Shown here piece by piece: positions 45,979 to 54,745 of a stretch of 64,000 nt of DNA (positions are counted from its first letter, which is position 1; every line of letters begins with the position of its first letter). This stretch comes from Rhizobium leguminosarum (GTDB lineage: Bacteria; Pseudomonadota; Alphaproteobacteria; Rhizobiales; Rhizobiaceae). A program made the position numbers and the translations under genes. The DNA is taken from contig NZ_CP025012.1 of the NCBI RefSeq assembly GCF_002953715.1, positions 4,025,001 to 4,089,000 of the forward strand, in the 5' to 3' direction. The notes beneath the pieces are model-generated. The model had not been told where the DNA came from, ran no database searches, and saw nothing but the letters and a program-made list of their open reading frames with translations.

Positions 45979-47380
45979 ATGGCCGACGACACCACGGACA
46001 CCAAATCCTCCAACCAGATGTGGGGCGGTCGCTTCGCCTCCGGCCCGGACGCGATCATGGAGGAGATAAATGCCTCGATCGGTTTCGACAAGAAGCTATT
46101 CGCGCAGGATATTCGCGGTTCGATTGCCCATGCGACGATGCTCGCCCATCAGGGATCATTTCCGCCGAGGATAAGGACAAGATCGTTCACGGGCTAAACA
46201 CGATCCTGTCAGAAATCGAAAGCGGCAATTTCGAATTCTCGCGTCAGCTCGAAGACATCCATATGAATGTCGAGGCACGCCTGGCGACGCTGATCGGACC
46301 GGCCGCCGGCCGCCTGCACACCGCCCGCTCGCGTAATGATCAGGTGGCGCTCGACTTCCGTCTCTGGGTAAAAGAAGAGCTGCAGAAGACCGAGCAGATG
46401 CTGACCGGCCTGATCGCGGCTTTCCTCGACCGCGCCGAAGAACATGCCGAAAGCGTCATGCCGGGCTTCACCCATCTGCAGACCGCCCAGCCCGTTACCT
46501 TCGGCCATCACTGCATGGCCTATGTCGAAATGTTCGGCCGCGACCGCTCGCGCGTGCGCCACGCCATCGAGCATCTGGATGAAAGCCCGATCGGCGCCGC
46601 GGCGCTCGCCGGCACCGGCTATCCGATCGACCGCCACATGACGGCCAAGGCGCTCGGTTTCCGCGAGCCGACCCGCAACTCCATCGATACGGTCTCCGAC
46701 CGCGATTTCGCCATCGAATTCCTGTCGATCGCAGCGATTGCGGGCATGCACCTGTCGCGTCTGGCTGAAGAGATCGTCATTTGGTCGACCCCGCAATTCG
46801 GTTTCGTGCGTCTCTCCGACGCCTTCTCGACCGGCTCGTCGATCATGCCGCAGAAGAAGAATCCGGATGCCGCCGAACTGGTGCGCGCCAAGACCGGCCG
46901 CATCAACGGCTCGCTGGTGGCGCTGCTGACAATCATGAAGGGTCTGCCGCTCGCCTATTCCAAGGACATGCAGGAAGACAAGGAACAGGTCTTCGACGCA
47001 GCCGAGAGCCTGGAACTGGCAATCGCTGCCATGACCGGCATGGTGCGCGACATGACCGTCAACACCGCGCGCATGAAGGCGGCGGCCGGCTCCGGCTATT
47101 CGACGGCGACCGATCTTGCCGACTGGCTGGTGCGCGAAGCAGGCCTCCCCTTCCGCGATGCGCATCACGTGACCGGCCGCGCCGTAGCACTCGCCGAAAG
47201 CAGGGCTGCGACCTTGCCGAACTGCCGCTTTCCGATCTGCAAGCGATCCATCCCGACATCACCGACAAGGTCTACGACGTGCTGACCGTCGAGGCCTCGG
47301 TCGCCAGCCGCAAGAGCTTCGGCGGCACCGCGCCGTCCGAAGTGCGCAGGCAGATCGCCTTCTGGCGCGCCCGCAACTAA
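45979..47380 (+). pseudogene. argH: Argininosuccinate lyase, two one-base deletions
   Basis: ArgH makes arginine and fumarate from argininosuccinate. The start MADDTTDTKSSNQMWGGRF and the signature GSSIMPQKKNPDAAELVR are clear. Frame breaks occur at about 46154 (CAGGGATC for CAGGGCATC) and about 47202 (AGCAGGGC for AGCAAGGGC). The rest reads continuously, and the corrected length of 467 residues is normal. Loss of argH would make the cell an arginine auxotroph, which argues for sequence error. Divergent from tlpA across 40 bases. Confidence 0.88.
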
Positions 47381-47536
47381 GAGATACCAGGCGTGGCGAA
47401 AAGCCGCCGCGCCCTTCCTGCTGGGCGCGCAAAGACCGCCAACAATCAGGGTGCACAAGGCAGATAAACTTCGCTATGAAGATCTCCATCATCCGATATG
47501 AATGATGTCCGTCACATGCCGCAGAAGAGGATATCC

Positions 47537-47728
47537 ATGAAGAGCTTGCCGCACCTCGTCCGCCTGACGGCCGTTCTCGCCGTCATCGGCCTTGCCGTTG
47601 CCGGATGCGGGCGCAAGGGCGACCTCGATCCGCCGAGCGCTGCGGCAACCAAGGAAGGCGACGTGTCCAAGCCGACGAAACGGCCGGGAACCGTCGACAA
47701 GCCCTTCCTTCTCGATCCCCTTCTTTAA
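47537..47728 (+). CDS. lptM: LptM-like small lipoprotein (YifL family)
   Basis: 63 residues from ATG 47537. A signal peptide ends in the lipobox VAGC, and the mature protein begins CGRKGDLDPP, the CGxKGxLxxP hallmark of LptM. LptM helps oxidative maturation of the LptDE lipopolysaccharide translocon in enterobacteria. It lies 11 bases before lysA, the conserved lptM-lysA order in proteobacteria. Confidence 0.88.
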   Translation: MKSLPHLVRLTAVLAVIGLAVAGCGRKGDLDPPSAAATKEGDVSKPTKRPGTVDKPFLLDPLL

Positions 47729-47739
47729 GGCATAAGCCC

Positions 47740-49008
47740 GTGAACCATTTCGAGTACCGCGACGGCGTCCTTCATGCCGAGAACGTCCCCGTTCCCGAGA
47801 TCGCCAAGGCGGTCGGCACCCCTTTTTACGTCTACTCCACCGCGACGCTGGAGCGCCATTACCGCGTCTTTTCCGAAGCCTTCGCCGACATGGACTCTAT
47901 GGTCTGCTATGCGATGAAGGCGAATTCGAACCAGGCGGTGCTGAAGACGCTGGGCCGCCTCGGCGCCGGCATCGATGTCGTCTCGGAGGGAGAGCTGCGC
48001 CGCGCGCTTGCCGCCGATATTCCGGCAAACCGCATCATGTTCTCAGGTGTCGGCAAGACGCCGTCCGAGATGGATTTCGCCCTCGAAGCCGGCATTTACT
48101 GTTTCAACGTCGAATCCGAGCCTGAACTCGAGATCCTCAACCAGCGCGCCGTCAGCGCGGGCAAGAAAGCGCCGGTCTCCTTCCGCATCAACCCTGATGT
48201 CGATGCAAAGACGCATTCCAAGATCTCGACCGGCAAGAAGGAAAACAAGTTCGGCATCTCCTGGGAGCGCGCCCGCGCCATCTATGCCCATGCCGCCAGG
48301 CTGCCGGGCATCGAGGTCACCGGCATCGACATGCATATCGGCAGCCAGATCACCGAATTGCAGCCCTTCGACGACGCCTTCAAACTGCTGCACGACCTTG
48401 TCGCGACGCTCCGCGCCGATGGCCACACCATCCACCACGTCGATATCGGCGGCGGCCTCGGCATCCCCTACAAGGACGACAACAATCCGCCGCCGCTGCC
48501 GGAGGCCTATGCCGCAATCGTCAAGAACCAGCTGCGCGGCTTAAACTGCAAGATCATCACCGAGCCCGGCCGCCTGATCGTCGGCAATGCCGGCATCCTC
48601 GTGACCGAGGTCCTCTATGTGAAAGATGGCGGCGAAAAGACCTTCGTCATCGTCGACGGCGCGATGAACGATCTCATCCGCCCGACGCTCTACGAGGCCT
48701 ATCACGAGATTCGGCCGGTAACGATTTCGGCGGCCAACGCGCCGCGCATCCGCGCCGATGTCGTCGGCCCCGTCTGCGAGACCGGCGACTATCTGGCGCT
48801 CGACCGCGAGATGGCGATGCCGAAGCCCGGCGACCTGATGGCCGTCAGCACCGCCGGCGCCTACGGCGCGGTCCAGGCCGGCACCTATAACAGCCGCCTG
48901 CTGGTGCCCGAAGTTCTGGTCAAGGGTAGCGATTTCCACGCGATTCGACCGCGTAGAACCTATGCCGAACTGATCAGCCTCGACTCCGTTCCGGCCTGGC
49001 TCGACTGA
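47740..49008 (+). CDS. lysA: Diaminopimelate decarboxylase
   Basis: 422 residues with a GTG start (MNHFEYRDGVLHAENV), AAGG nine bases before. It decarboxylates meso-diaminopimelate to lysine. The PLP lysine is K60 in YAMKANSN. HIGSQ, GGGLGI and EPGR follow, and the second-subunit motif GPVCETGDYLA carries the catalytic Cys. Completes the aspartate-to-lysine route begun by lysC at 9271. Confidence 0.97.
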   Translation: MNHFEYRDGVLHAENVPVPEIAKAVGTPFYVYSTATLERHYRVFSEAFADMDSMVCYAMKANSNQAVLKTLGRLGAGIDVVSEGELRRALAADIPANRIMFSGVGKTPSEMDFALEAGIYCFNVESEPELEILNQRAVSAGKKAPVSFRINPDVDAKTHSKISTGKKENKFGISWERARAIYAHAARLPGIEVTGIDMHIGSQITELQPFDDAFKLLHDLVATLRADGHTIHHVDIGGGLGIPYKDDNNPPPLPEAYAAIVKNQLRGLNCKIITEPGRLIVGNAGILVTEVLYVKDGGEKTFVIVDGAMNDLIRPTLYEAYHEIRPVTISAANAPRIRADVVGPVCETGDYLALDREMAMPKPGDLMAVSTAGAYGAVQAGTYNSRLLVPEVLVKGSDFHAIRPRRTYAELISLDSVPAWLD

Positions 49009-49173
49009 ACTAGCCATCACTTTTTGGCGAATAAACGTGAAAAGCCGGTAATACCGGCCGCTCGCCCTCGCCTTCGCCACAAAGAGTGTTATCCTTTCGT
49101 TCATGAGCGTATTGCCCTGCAATCGCCGGAAGCGCCCTCTGTTCCAGAACGCCAGATCGCGGAGACCGGACCG

Positions 49174-51828
49174 ATGACAAGCCCCTCGCGGCAGAAGAAA
49201 GGTGCATTTGCGTTCCGTCCCTCGCTTGCCCGGCTGGTGACGACGAAACGCCTGCTGGCGCGCATCGTGCTCTTTTTCGAGCAGCTGCTGCCGCCTTTGA
49301 TGCCGGTACTGTCCGTCATTGCCTTTTATCTCTCTGCCTCCTGGTTCGGCCTCTTCCGCAGCGTGCCGGACTGGCTGCGCATCCTGCTGCTCATCGCCTT
49401 TGCTGCCGCTTTTCTCGTCTCGCTCCTCCCCTTCCGCGCCCTGCGCTGGCCGAGGGTCGCAGAAGCCGACCGCATGCTGGAGGAGCGCAACGGCCTGTCG
49501 CACCAGCCGGTCACCGTCCAGGAAGACGAGCCGGCCTTCGATACGCCCTTCGGCCGAGCGCTCTGGCGCGAGCACCAGACGCGCATGGCCGAAAAGATCG
49601 CAGCACTCGATGCCGGACTTCCACGGCCTGATATCGCCGCGCATGACCGTTTTGCGTTGCGCGCCGTCCCGGCGCTGCTGCTCGTCACGGCCTTCGGTTA
49701 TTCGCTGTCGATCAACGGCGGCTCGATCCGCGACGCGTTGCAGGCAGCACCCGAGCAAGTGGTCAGCGATCCAGCGGTGCGCATCGACGCCTGGGTGACG
49801 CCACCTTCCTATACCGGCCGCGCCCCGATCTATCTGACGGCTGACGGCAGCGAGCAGGCGCCGATCGGCATTCCGCAGTTTTCGGGCCTTACCGTGCGGG
49901 TCAGCGGCGGAAAGACGGCCGAAAAAGTCGTGTTCCGCAAGGCGAACGGCGAGGCACAGGATATCGCCGTGCAGGCGGATACCAAGCCGCAGCAGACGGC
50001 GGCATCAGGCAGCGAGCAGCCGACGGCAGCACCCGCCAGCCAGGCTCTCGTCGCGCAGACGCATATGATGAAGCTCCAGGAGAACGGTGCACTCGAGGTC
50101 AACGGTCGGCGCTGGAGCTTCGACGTGCTCCCCGACAAGGCGCCGGAGATTGCCTTCGACGGCCTGCCGAAGCCCAGCGTCAATGGCGCGCTTGAAATCG
50201 GTTTCACCGTCAAGGACGATTACGGGGTCCAGGAGGCGCATGCGGAGATCGCTCCCGTCGACACCGATCCGACGGCAACGCCGCTCTATCCGCTGCCGGA
50301 ATACCGGCTGGATATTCCACGCCGCAACGCCCGCGACGCCAAGGGCGTGACCAGCCGGAACCTGACCGAACATCCGCTTGCCGGCAAGCGCGTGCGCATC
50401 ACGCTCGTCGCCAAGGATGCCGCCGGCCAGACCGGCCGCAGCCCGCCGCATGAGATGGTGCTGCCGTCGCGGCCCTTCAACGAGCCGCTTGCCGCGGCCG
50501 TTGCCGAGGAGCGGCAGGTTTTCGCGCTCGATACGCGCAAGATGCCGCAGGCAATCGCCCTGAACGAGGCACTGACCATCCGTCCCGAGGAGACGATCCC
50601 CAAGCTCACCAACTACCTGCTGCTCGAATCCGCCTTGGCGCGCATGAAGCTCGCAAAGGGCGAGGATGCGCTGAAGGATACGGCCCAATATCTATGGGAG
50701 ATCGCCCTCGGCATGGAGGATGGAGATCTTTCGCTGGCCGAGCGCAAGCTGCGCGAGGCCCAGCAGAACCTCGCCGACGCGTTGGACCGCAACGCTCCGG
50801 ACGCGGAGATCAAGAAGCTCATGGACGAGCTGCGTAAGGCGATGCAGGACTATATGACCGAGCTTGCCCAACGCATGCAGAACGCGCCGATGCAGCCGAA
50901 CCAGAGCGCGCAAAATATCCTGCGTCAGCAGGATCTGGAACGGATGATGGACCAGATCGAGAATCTCGCCCGCTCCGGCAATCGTGACGCCGCCCAGCAG
51001 ATGCTGTCGGAATTGCAGCGGATGATGAACAACCTGCAGGCGGGCCGTCCGCAGCGCGGCCAGCAGAGCCAGGAAAACAGCGAGGCCCGCAAGCAGATCG
51101 ACAAGCTCGGCGAGATCCTGCGCGACCAACAGAAGCTGATGGAGCAGACCTTCCGGCTCGACCAGCAGCTCAGGGACCGCATGCAGCGCGGCGAGCCCGA
51201 CATGGGCGAGAACGATCCGCTGCTCGACGAGATGAACCCCGGAGAGAACGGCGAGCCGCAGGATCAGCAGCCGGGCCAGCAAGGCAAGGAAGGCCAGCAG
51301 CCCTCCGACCAGATGACGGCCGAGCAGCTGCGCGAGGCGCTGAAACAGCTGCGCGCCCAGCAGGATGCGCTCGGCAAGCAACTCGGCGACTTGCAGAAGA
51401 GCCTCGGCGAGATGGGCATGAAGCCTGGCCCCGGCTTTGGCCAGGCGCAGCGCGAAATGGAAGGCGCCGGCCGTGAACTCGGCCAGGGCCGCGGCCAACC
51501 CGCCGTCGAGGGCCAGGGCCGCGCGCTGGAAGCGCTTCGCCAGGGCGCCCGCGACATGATGAACCAGATGATGCAGGCGCAACAGGGCCAGCAGGGTCAA
51601 GGTCCGAACGGCCAGGTGGGCCAAGGCGACCAGAATGGCCGCGACCCGCTCGGCCGGCCGCGCCGGCCCCAAGGGCCGGATTTCGGCGACAACAGCGTGA
51701 AGGTGCCTGACGAAATCGACGTTCAGCGGGCGCGAGAAATCCTTGACGCGATCCGCGAGAAGCTCGGCAACAATCCGCCGCAGGAAATGGAACGGCGCTA
51801 TCTCGAGCGGCTGCTGGACATCCAGTAG
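49174..51828 (+). CDS. Large conserved membrane protein of the TIGR02302 type
   Basis: 884 residues from the ATG at 49174, GGAG upstream; the longer open frame begins at TTG and is not convincing. Two or three transmembrane helices lie in the first 150 residues (PVLSVIAFYLSASWFGLF, ILLLIAFAAAFLVSLL). A long extracytoplasmic middle has beta-rich segments (AWVTPPSYTGRAPIYLT). The last 300 residues are helical and dominated by Gln, Met, Glu and Gly, with short repeats such as GQQGQ. No function is known. It is found mainly in alphaproteobacteria. Its end is followed by a family B repeat. Confidence 0.83.
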   Translation: MTSPSRQKKGAFAFRPSLARLVTTKRLLARIVLFFEQLLPPLMPVLSVIAFYLSASWFGLFRSVPDWLRILLLIAFAAAFLVSLLPFRALRWPRVAEADRMLEERNGLSHQPVTVQEDEPAFDTPFGRALWREHQTRMAEKIAALDAGLPRPDIAAHDRFALRAVPALLLVTAFGYSLSINGGSIRDALQAAPEQVVSDPAVRIDAWVTPPSYTGRAPIYLTADGSEQAPIGIPQFSGLTVRVSGGKTAEKVVFRKANGEAQDIAVQADTKPQQTAASGSEQPTAAPASQALVAQTHMMKLQENGALEVNGRRWSFDVLPDKAPEIAFDGLPKPSVNGALEIGFTVKDDYGVQEAHAEIAPVDTDPTATPLYPLPEYRLDIPRRNARDAKGVTSRNLTEHPLAGKRVRITLVAKDAAGQTGRSPPHEMVLPSRPFNEPLAAAVAEERQVFALDTRKMPQAIALNEALTIRPEETIPKLTNYLLLESALARMKLAKGEDALKDTAQYLWEIALGMEDGDLSLAERKLREAQQNLADALDRNAPDAEIKKLMDELRKAMQDYMTELAQRMQNAPMQPNQSAQNILRQQDLERMMDQIENLARSGNRDAAQQMLSELQRMMNNLQAGRPQRGQQSQENSEARKQIDKLGEILRDQQKLMEQTFRLDQQLRDRMQRGEPDMGENDPLLDEMNPGENGEPQDQQPGQQGKEGQQPSDQMTAEQLREALKQLRAQQDALGKQLGDLQKSLGEMGMKPGPGFGQAQREMEGAGRELGQGRGQPAVEGQGRALEALRQGARDMMNQMMQAQQGQQGQGPNGQVGQGDQNGRDPLGRPRRPQGPDFGDNSVKVPDEIDVQRAREILDAIREKLGNNPPQEMERRYLERLLDIQ

Positions 51829-51861
51829 ATCCTACGCCACCGCACAATGGATCGCAGTCGC

Positions 51862-51977
51862 TCTAACAGAATGATTTTAGGCCGGATCGGCCTAAGATCT
51901 AAATCCAATTTCAATAAAGGACGGTGAGCACCATGTCGTCCGACGACCGCTCACACCTCTCGGCATCATGCTCTAAG
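51862..51977. repeat. Family B dispersed palindromic repeat, reverse orientation
   Basis: TAACAGAATGATTTTAGGCC ... GATCTAAATCC ... GGCATCATGCTCTAA is the reverse complement of 18302-18426. Its end overlaps the stop codon (51973-51975) of the minus-strand cpdR. Confidence 0.72.
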
Positions 51978-52332
51978 CGACAAGCGCTCGGGCGACTGCC
52001 TTGCGGATATCGGGAAGCGCGAATGGCTTGGCGACGACATCGATGATCTTTTCGGCAAGATCGTCAGCCCGTTCGCGTTGTTCGGCATAGCCGGTCATCA
52101 GCAGGATTTTCAAACCAGGAAAGGCGTCTTTTGCCTGATGGGCGAGTTCAATCCCGTCCATCACGGGCATGCGGATATCTGAAAGCAGCAGATCGTAGAC
52201 CCCGTCTTTGAGCTTCTCCAAGCCCTCGGCCCCATCGGCCGCCTCATCGGTCTCGTGGCCATCAAGCCGCAGGGCCCGGGCCACGAAGGACCGCAGGGAG
52301 TCCTCGTCTTCCGTAATCAGAATTCTTGCCAT
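51973..52332 (-). CDS. cpdR: Single-domain response regulator CpdR
   Basis: 119 residues, a receiver domain without an output domain. The phospho-acceptor is D52 (LLSDIRMPVMDG), with D10/D11-type acidic residues in TEDED and the conserved Lys in VAKPF. CpdR controls ClpXP access to cell-cycle proteins such as CtrA in alphaproteobacteria; its phosphorylation comes from the CckA-ChpT relay. The ATG at 52332 (MARILITEDED) is used. A CtrA-like half-site is 86 bases upstream. The stop codon lies in a dispersed repeat. Confidence 0.92.
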   Translation of the reverse strand: MARILITEDEDSLRSFVARALRLDGHETDEAADGAEGLEKLKDGVYDLLLSDIRMPVMDGIELAHQAKDAFPGLKILLMTGYAEQRERADDLAEKIIDVVAKPFALPDIRKAVARALVA

Positions 52333-52417
52333 ATGTGCATCGCTCCGTATCAGCCCCGCGACGGAAATCACCAGACTTTCCTTTTCGATCGGTAAAGATG
52401 AGGAAGCGATGGACGAG

Positions 52418-52425
52418 ATGGTTAA
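52418..52425 (-). promoter_or_regulatory. CtrA-like half-site upstream of cpdR
   Basis: TTAACCAT on the minus strand, an exact match to the CtrA half-site as described in Caulobacter and used in rhizobia. It is 86 bases before the cpdR start. Confidence 0.45.
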
Positions 52426-52444
52426 CAACCCGTCTCGAACGGCA

Positions 52445-52549
52445 GTACAGCGCCCGCGCGTCTTCAGACGCGCAAAGGACGCTGTGACACTTTGAACCGC
52501 TAGACAATCTAATCCTTAAATCGAATTGAATTTAAGGACTTATGCAGTC
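52445..52549. repeat. Family A dispersed repeat (RIME-like), reverse orientation
   Basis: CAGTACAGCGCCCGCGCGTC ... CGCAAAGGACGCTGTGACAC ... CCTTAAATCGAATTGAATTTAAGG ... TTATGCAGTC contains both hairpins of the element at 61925. It ends 3 bases before the hpt stop. Confidence 0.8.
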
Positions 52550-52551
52550 GC

Positions 52552-53094
52552 TCAGGCGTCCCCGGTCACCACGCCAACGAAGGGCAGTTCGCGAAAGGCG
52601 TAGGCGACATCCATGCCGTAGCCGACGACAAAATAGTCGGGGCATTCGAAGCCGACATAATCAGCCTCCAGCTTTTCCTTGCGCTTGACGCGCTTGTCGA
52701 GCAGCACGGCGATCGTGACGTTGCGCGCACCGCGCTCGAAGAGCAGTTCCTTGGCAAACAGCAGCGTCCGGCCGGATTCGAGAATATCGTCGATCAGCAG
52801 GACGTCGCGGCCATGCACGTCGCTGTCGATATCCTTGACGATGCGCACGCCCTGAGAAACCGTGCCGATGCCGTAGCTCGACAGCGTGATGAACTCGACC
52901 TCCGGGGCAAGCCCGCTATCATGCAGGGCGCGGATCAGGTCGGCGGCGAAGATGAAGGAGCCCTTGAGCACGGCGATGACGAGCAGGTCCTTGGTCGGGC
53001 CATTGGCGATCTCCCGCGCCATCGAATGATTGCGCTCGGCGATCTGCTCGGCGGTGAAGAGCGGCTCGATGTTTTTTCCGCGCACGACAGGCAT
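52552..53094 (-). CDS. hpt: Hypoxanthine phosphoribosyltransferase
   Basis: 180 residues. It salvages hypoxanthine (and guanine) to nucleotides with PRPP. The PRPP-binding motif VLLIDDILESGRTL and the DKRVKRKEKLEADYVGF purine-binding region are present. ATG 53094 (MPVVRGKNIEPL) is chosen because GGAG lies nine bases before it; an ATG 15 bases upstream lacks a ribosome binding site. Confidence 0.94.
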   Translation of the reverse strand: MPVVRGKNIEPLFTAEQIAERNHSMAREIANGPTKDLLVIAVLKGSFIFAADLIRALHDSGLAPEVEFITLSSYGIGTVSQGVRIVKDIDSDVHGRDVLLIDDILESGRTLLFAKELLFERGARNVTIAVLLDKRVKRKEKLEADYVGFECPDYFVVGYGMDVAYAFRELPFVGVVTGDA

Positions 53095-53226
53095 AAGGAC
53101 TTGCTCCATGAAAAGAAGGGTAAGCCGTTAGCACATATGCGAGCCTGAAACAGCCTCGCCGATCATGAAATTAACGGGATTGGGCGACCTGTGCGCGAAA
53201 GTCGGCCATTCCATGTCCCGTTACAT

Positions 53227-53880
53227 CTATGGCAGGAAGGAAAGCCGGACCTCCGGCATTTTTCCGCCGGCATGCTGGACGCGAGCCGAGAAGCCCCGGC
53301 TCTGGCCGCTATAGATCACATCCGCCGGCGGGTTGATGACGATGCTTGCGGTCAGCCGCTCGTCGGTCACCAGATCGGCACGGATCGGATGCACCGTCTG
53401 CGTCGTGCCGCTCTCGTTTTCGATGATGCCGTTGATAACGAGCACGCGCATGCCGTTCGCATCACGCGGCGTCACCGTTACATGGGTGAAATGCAGCGGC
53501 GCTCCGGAAGTGGCTCGCTCGCCGGAAAGGCCGGAAAAACCACCCGCGAGCCCGAAGACGAGAACGACGAGCGCCAGCACCAGCGCTGCGAAGCTCCGCA
53601 TCGACGCGCGCTGCAGCCAGGATTCCACCGTCCGCAGAACGGAAGCAGCCATCGCCGGCATGAGCGGCGGCTGTGCGGCCTGTGCGGCAGCCATGCGCTT
53701 GCGGTTGTCGTTATAAGTCCTTGCACTGAATTCCCTGGGCCGCACTTTGCCGAGGGTAACGAATTCGGCGTCGGAGATATCGGCAGGACGCGCCGAGCGG
53801 TACTGGCGGTTGGCGGGTTCCGGCGGCAGGAAATCATAGGCCTGGCCCGGCGTCCGGCGACTGAAGGAGGATGCTTCCAT
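53227..53880 (-). CDS. Single-pass membrane protein of unknown function
   Basis: 217 residues from the ATG at 53880, GAGG upstream. A cytoplasmic Pro/Arg-rich head of about 95 residues is followed by one helix (SFAALVLALVVLVFGLAGGFSGL) and an extracytoplasmic beta domain (LHFTHVTVTPRDANGMRVLVINGIIENESGTTQTV ... FSARVQHAGGKMPEVRLSF) resembling FxLYD-like small domains. It shares an upstream region with ftsE, which contains CtrA-like sites. Confidence 0.78.
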   Translation of the reverse strand: MEASSFSRRTPGQAYDFLPPEPANRQYRSARPADISDAEFVTLGKVRPREFSARTYNDNRKRMAAAQAAQPPLMPAMAASVLRTVESWLQRASMRSFAALVLALVVLVFGLAGGFSGLSGERATSGAPLHFTHVTVTPRDANGMRVLVINGIIENESGTTQTVHPIRADLVTDERLTASIVINPPADVIYSGQSRGFSARVQHAGGKMPEVRLSFLP

Positions 53881-53965
53881 GGTGGCTGCCTCGCAGATGT
53901 CCACATGGTTTCGTTGCCAGGAAAAATCTGGCATTGAAACGAATCCTGCTCAGTCGTAAATTTTA

Positions 53966-53973
53966 ATGGTTAA
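53966..53973 (-). promoter_or_regulatory. CtrA-like half-site in the ftsE upstream region
   Basis: TTAACCAT on the minus strand, overlapping a TTAA-N3-TTAA. At 54028-54046 GTTAAC is repeated after 7 bases, giving TTAA-N9-TTAA. The region lies between a membrane protein gene and ftsE. Confidence 0.4.
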
Positions 53974-54085
53974 TGCTTCGCAAAGATCGCCATCAGACGG
54001 GCGTCTTTCCAGCAAAATTTACCGGCTGTTAACGGTGTTGGTTAACAAGTCGTGCGGTGAAACCCACAACAGACTGAGCTGCCCG

Positions 54086-54745
54086 TTGATCCACTTCGAG
54101 AATGTCGGTTTGCGCTATGGCATGGGCCCGGAAATCCTCCGGGACCTGACCTTCGACATTCCGAAGAAATCCTTTCAGTTCCTGACCGGCCCATCGGGCG
54201 CCGGCAAGACGTCGCTGCTGCGGATGCTTTTCATGTCGCTGCAGCCGACACGCGGCCTGATCCGCATGTTCGGGCGCGACATTTCCGAAATCCCCCGCCC
54301 CGAACTGCCGCTTCTGCGCCGCCGCGTCGGCATTGTCTTCCAGGATTTCCGCCTCCTCGACCATCTCACGACCTACGAGAATGTCGCTTTGCCCTTACGG
54401 GTACGTGGCAAGGATGAGAGCTCCTACAAGACCGACGTCCTGGAGCTCTTGAAATGGGTCGGCCTTGGCGAACGCATCAATGTGCTGCCGCCCGTGCTCT
54501 CCGGCGGCGAGAAGCAGCGCGCCGCAATCGCCCGGGCGCTGATGGACCGGCCGGAAGTGCTGCTGGCCGACGAACCCACAGGCAATGTCGATCCGCCGAT
54601 GGCCAAGCGCCTGCTCAATCTTTTCCTCGAGCTGAACCGCCTCGGCACGGCTGTCGTGATCGCCACCCATGACCTGGCGCTGATGGAACAGGTGGAAGCC
54701 CGCCGCATGATCCTCTCAGAGGGGCATCTCGATATCTATGACTGA
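54086..54745 (+). CDS. ftsE: Cell-division ATP-binding protein FtsE
   Basis: 219 residues with a TTG start (MIHFENVGLRYGMG in the family). Walker A GPSGAGKT (35-42), signature LSGGEKQR and Walker B LLADEPTGNVD are all present. FtsEX sits at the division septum and activates peptidoglycan hydrolases through periplasmic partners. The longer open frame to 53966 lacks conservation. It overlaps ftsX by 8 bases. Confidence 0.94.
   Translation: MIHFENVGLRYGMGPEILRDLTFDIPKKSFQFLTGPSGAGKTSLLRMLFMSLQPTRGLIRMFGRDISEIPRPELPLLRRRVGIVFQDFRLLDHLTTYENVALPLRVRGKDESSYKTDVLELLKWVGLGERINVLPPVLSGGEKQRAAIARALMDRPEVLLADEPTGNVDPPMAKRLLNLFLELNRLGTAVVIATHDLALMEQVEARRMILSEGHLDIYD

Larger units (their letters stand above)
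43229..47203. other. Cluster of eleven single-base deletions across five consecutive genes
   Basis: Breaks: etfB 1, etfA 3, hydroxybutyryl-CoA dehydrogenase 2, tlpA 3, argH 2. Every one removes a single base, most in runs of two or more identical bases, on both coding strands, at about one per 360 bases. Flanking genes (rhomboid, lptM, lysA and others) show none. Confidence 0.85.
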
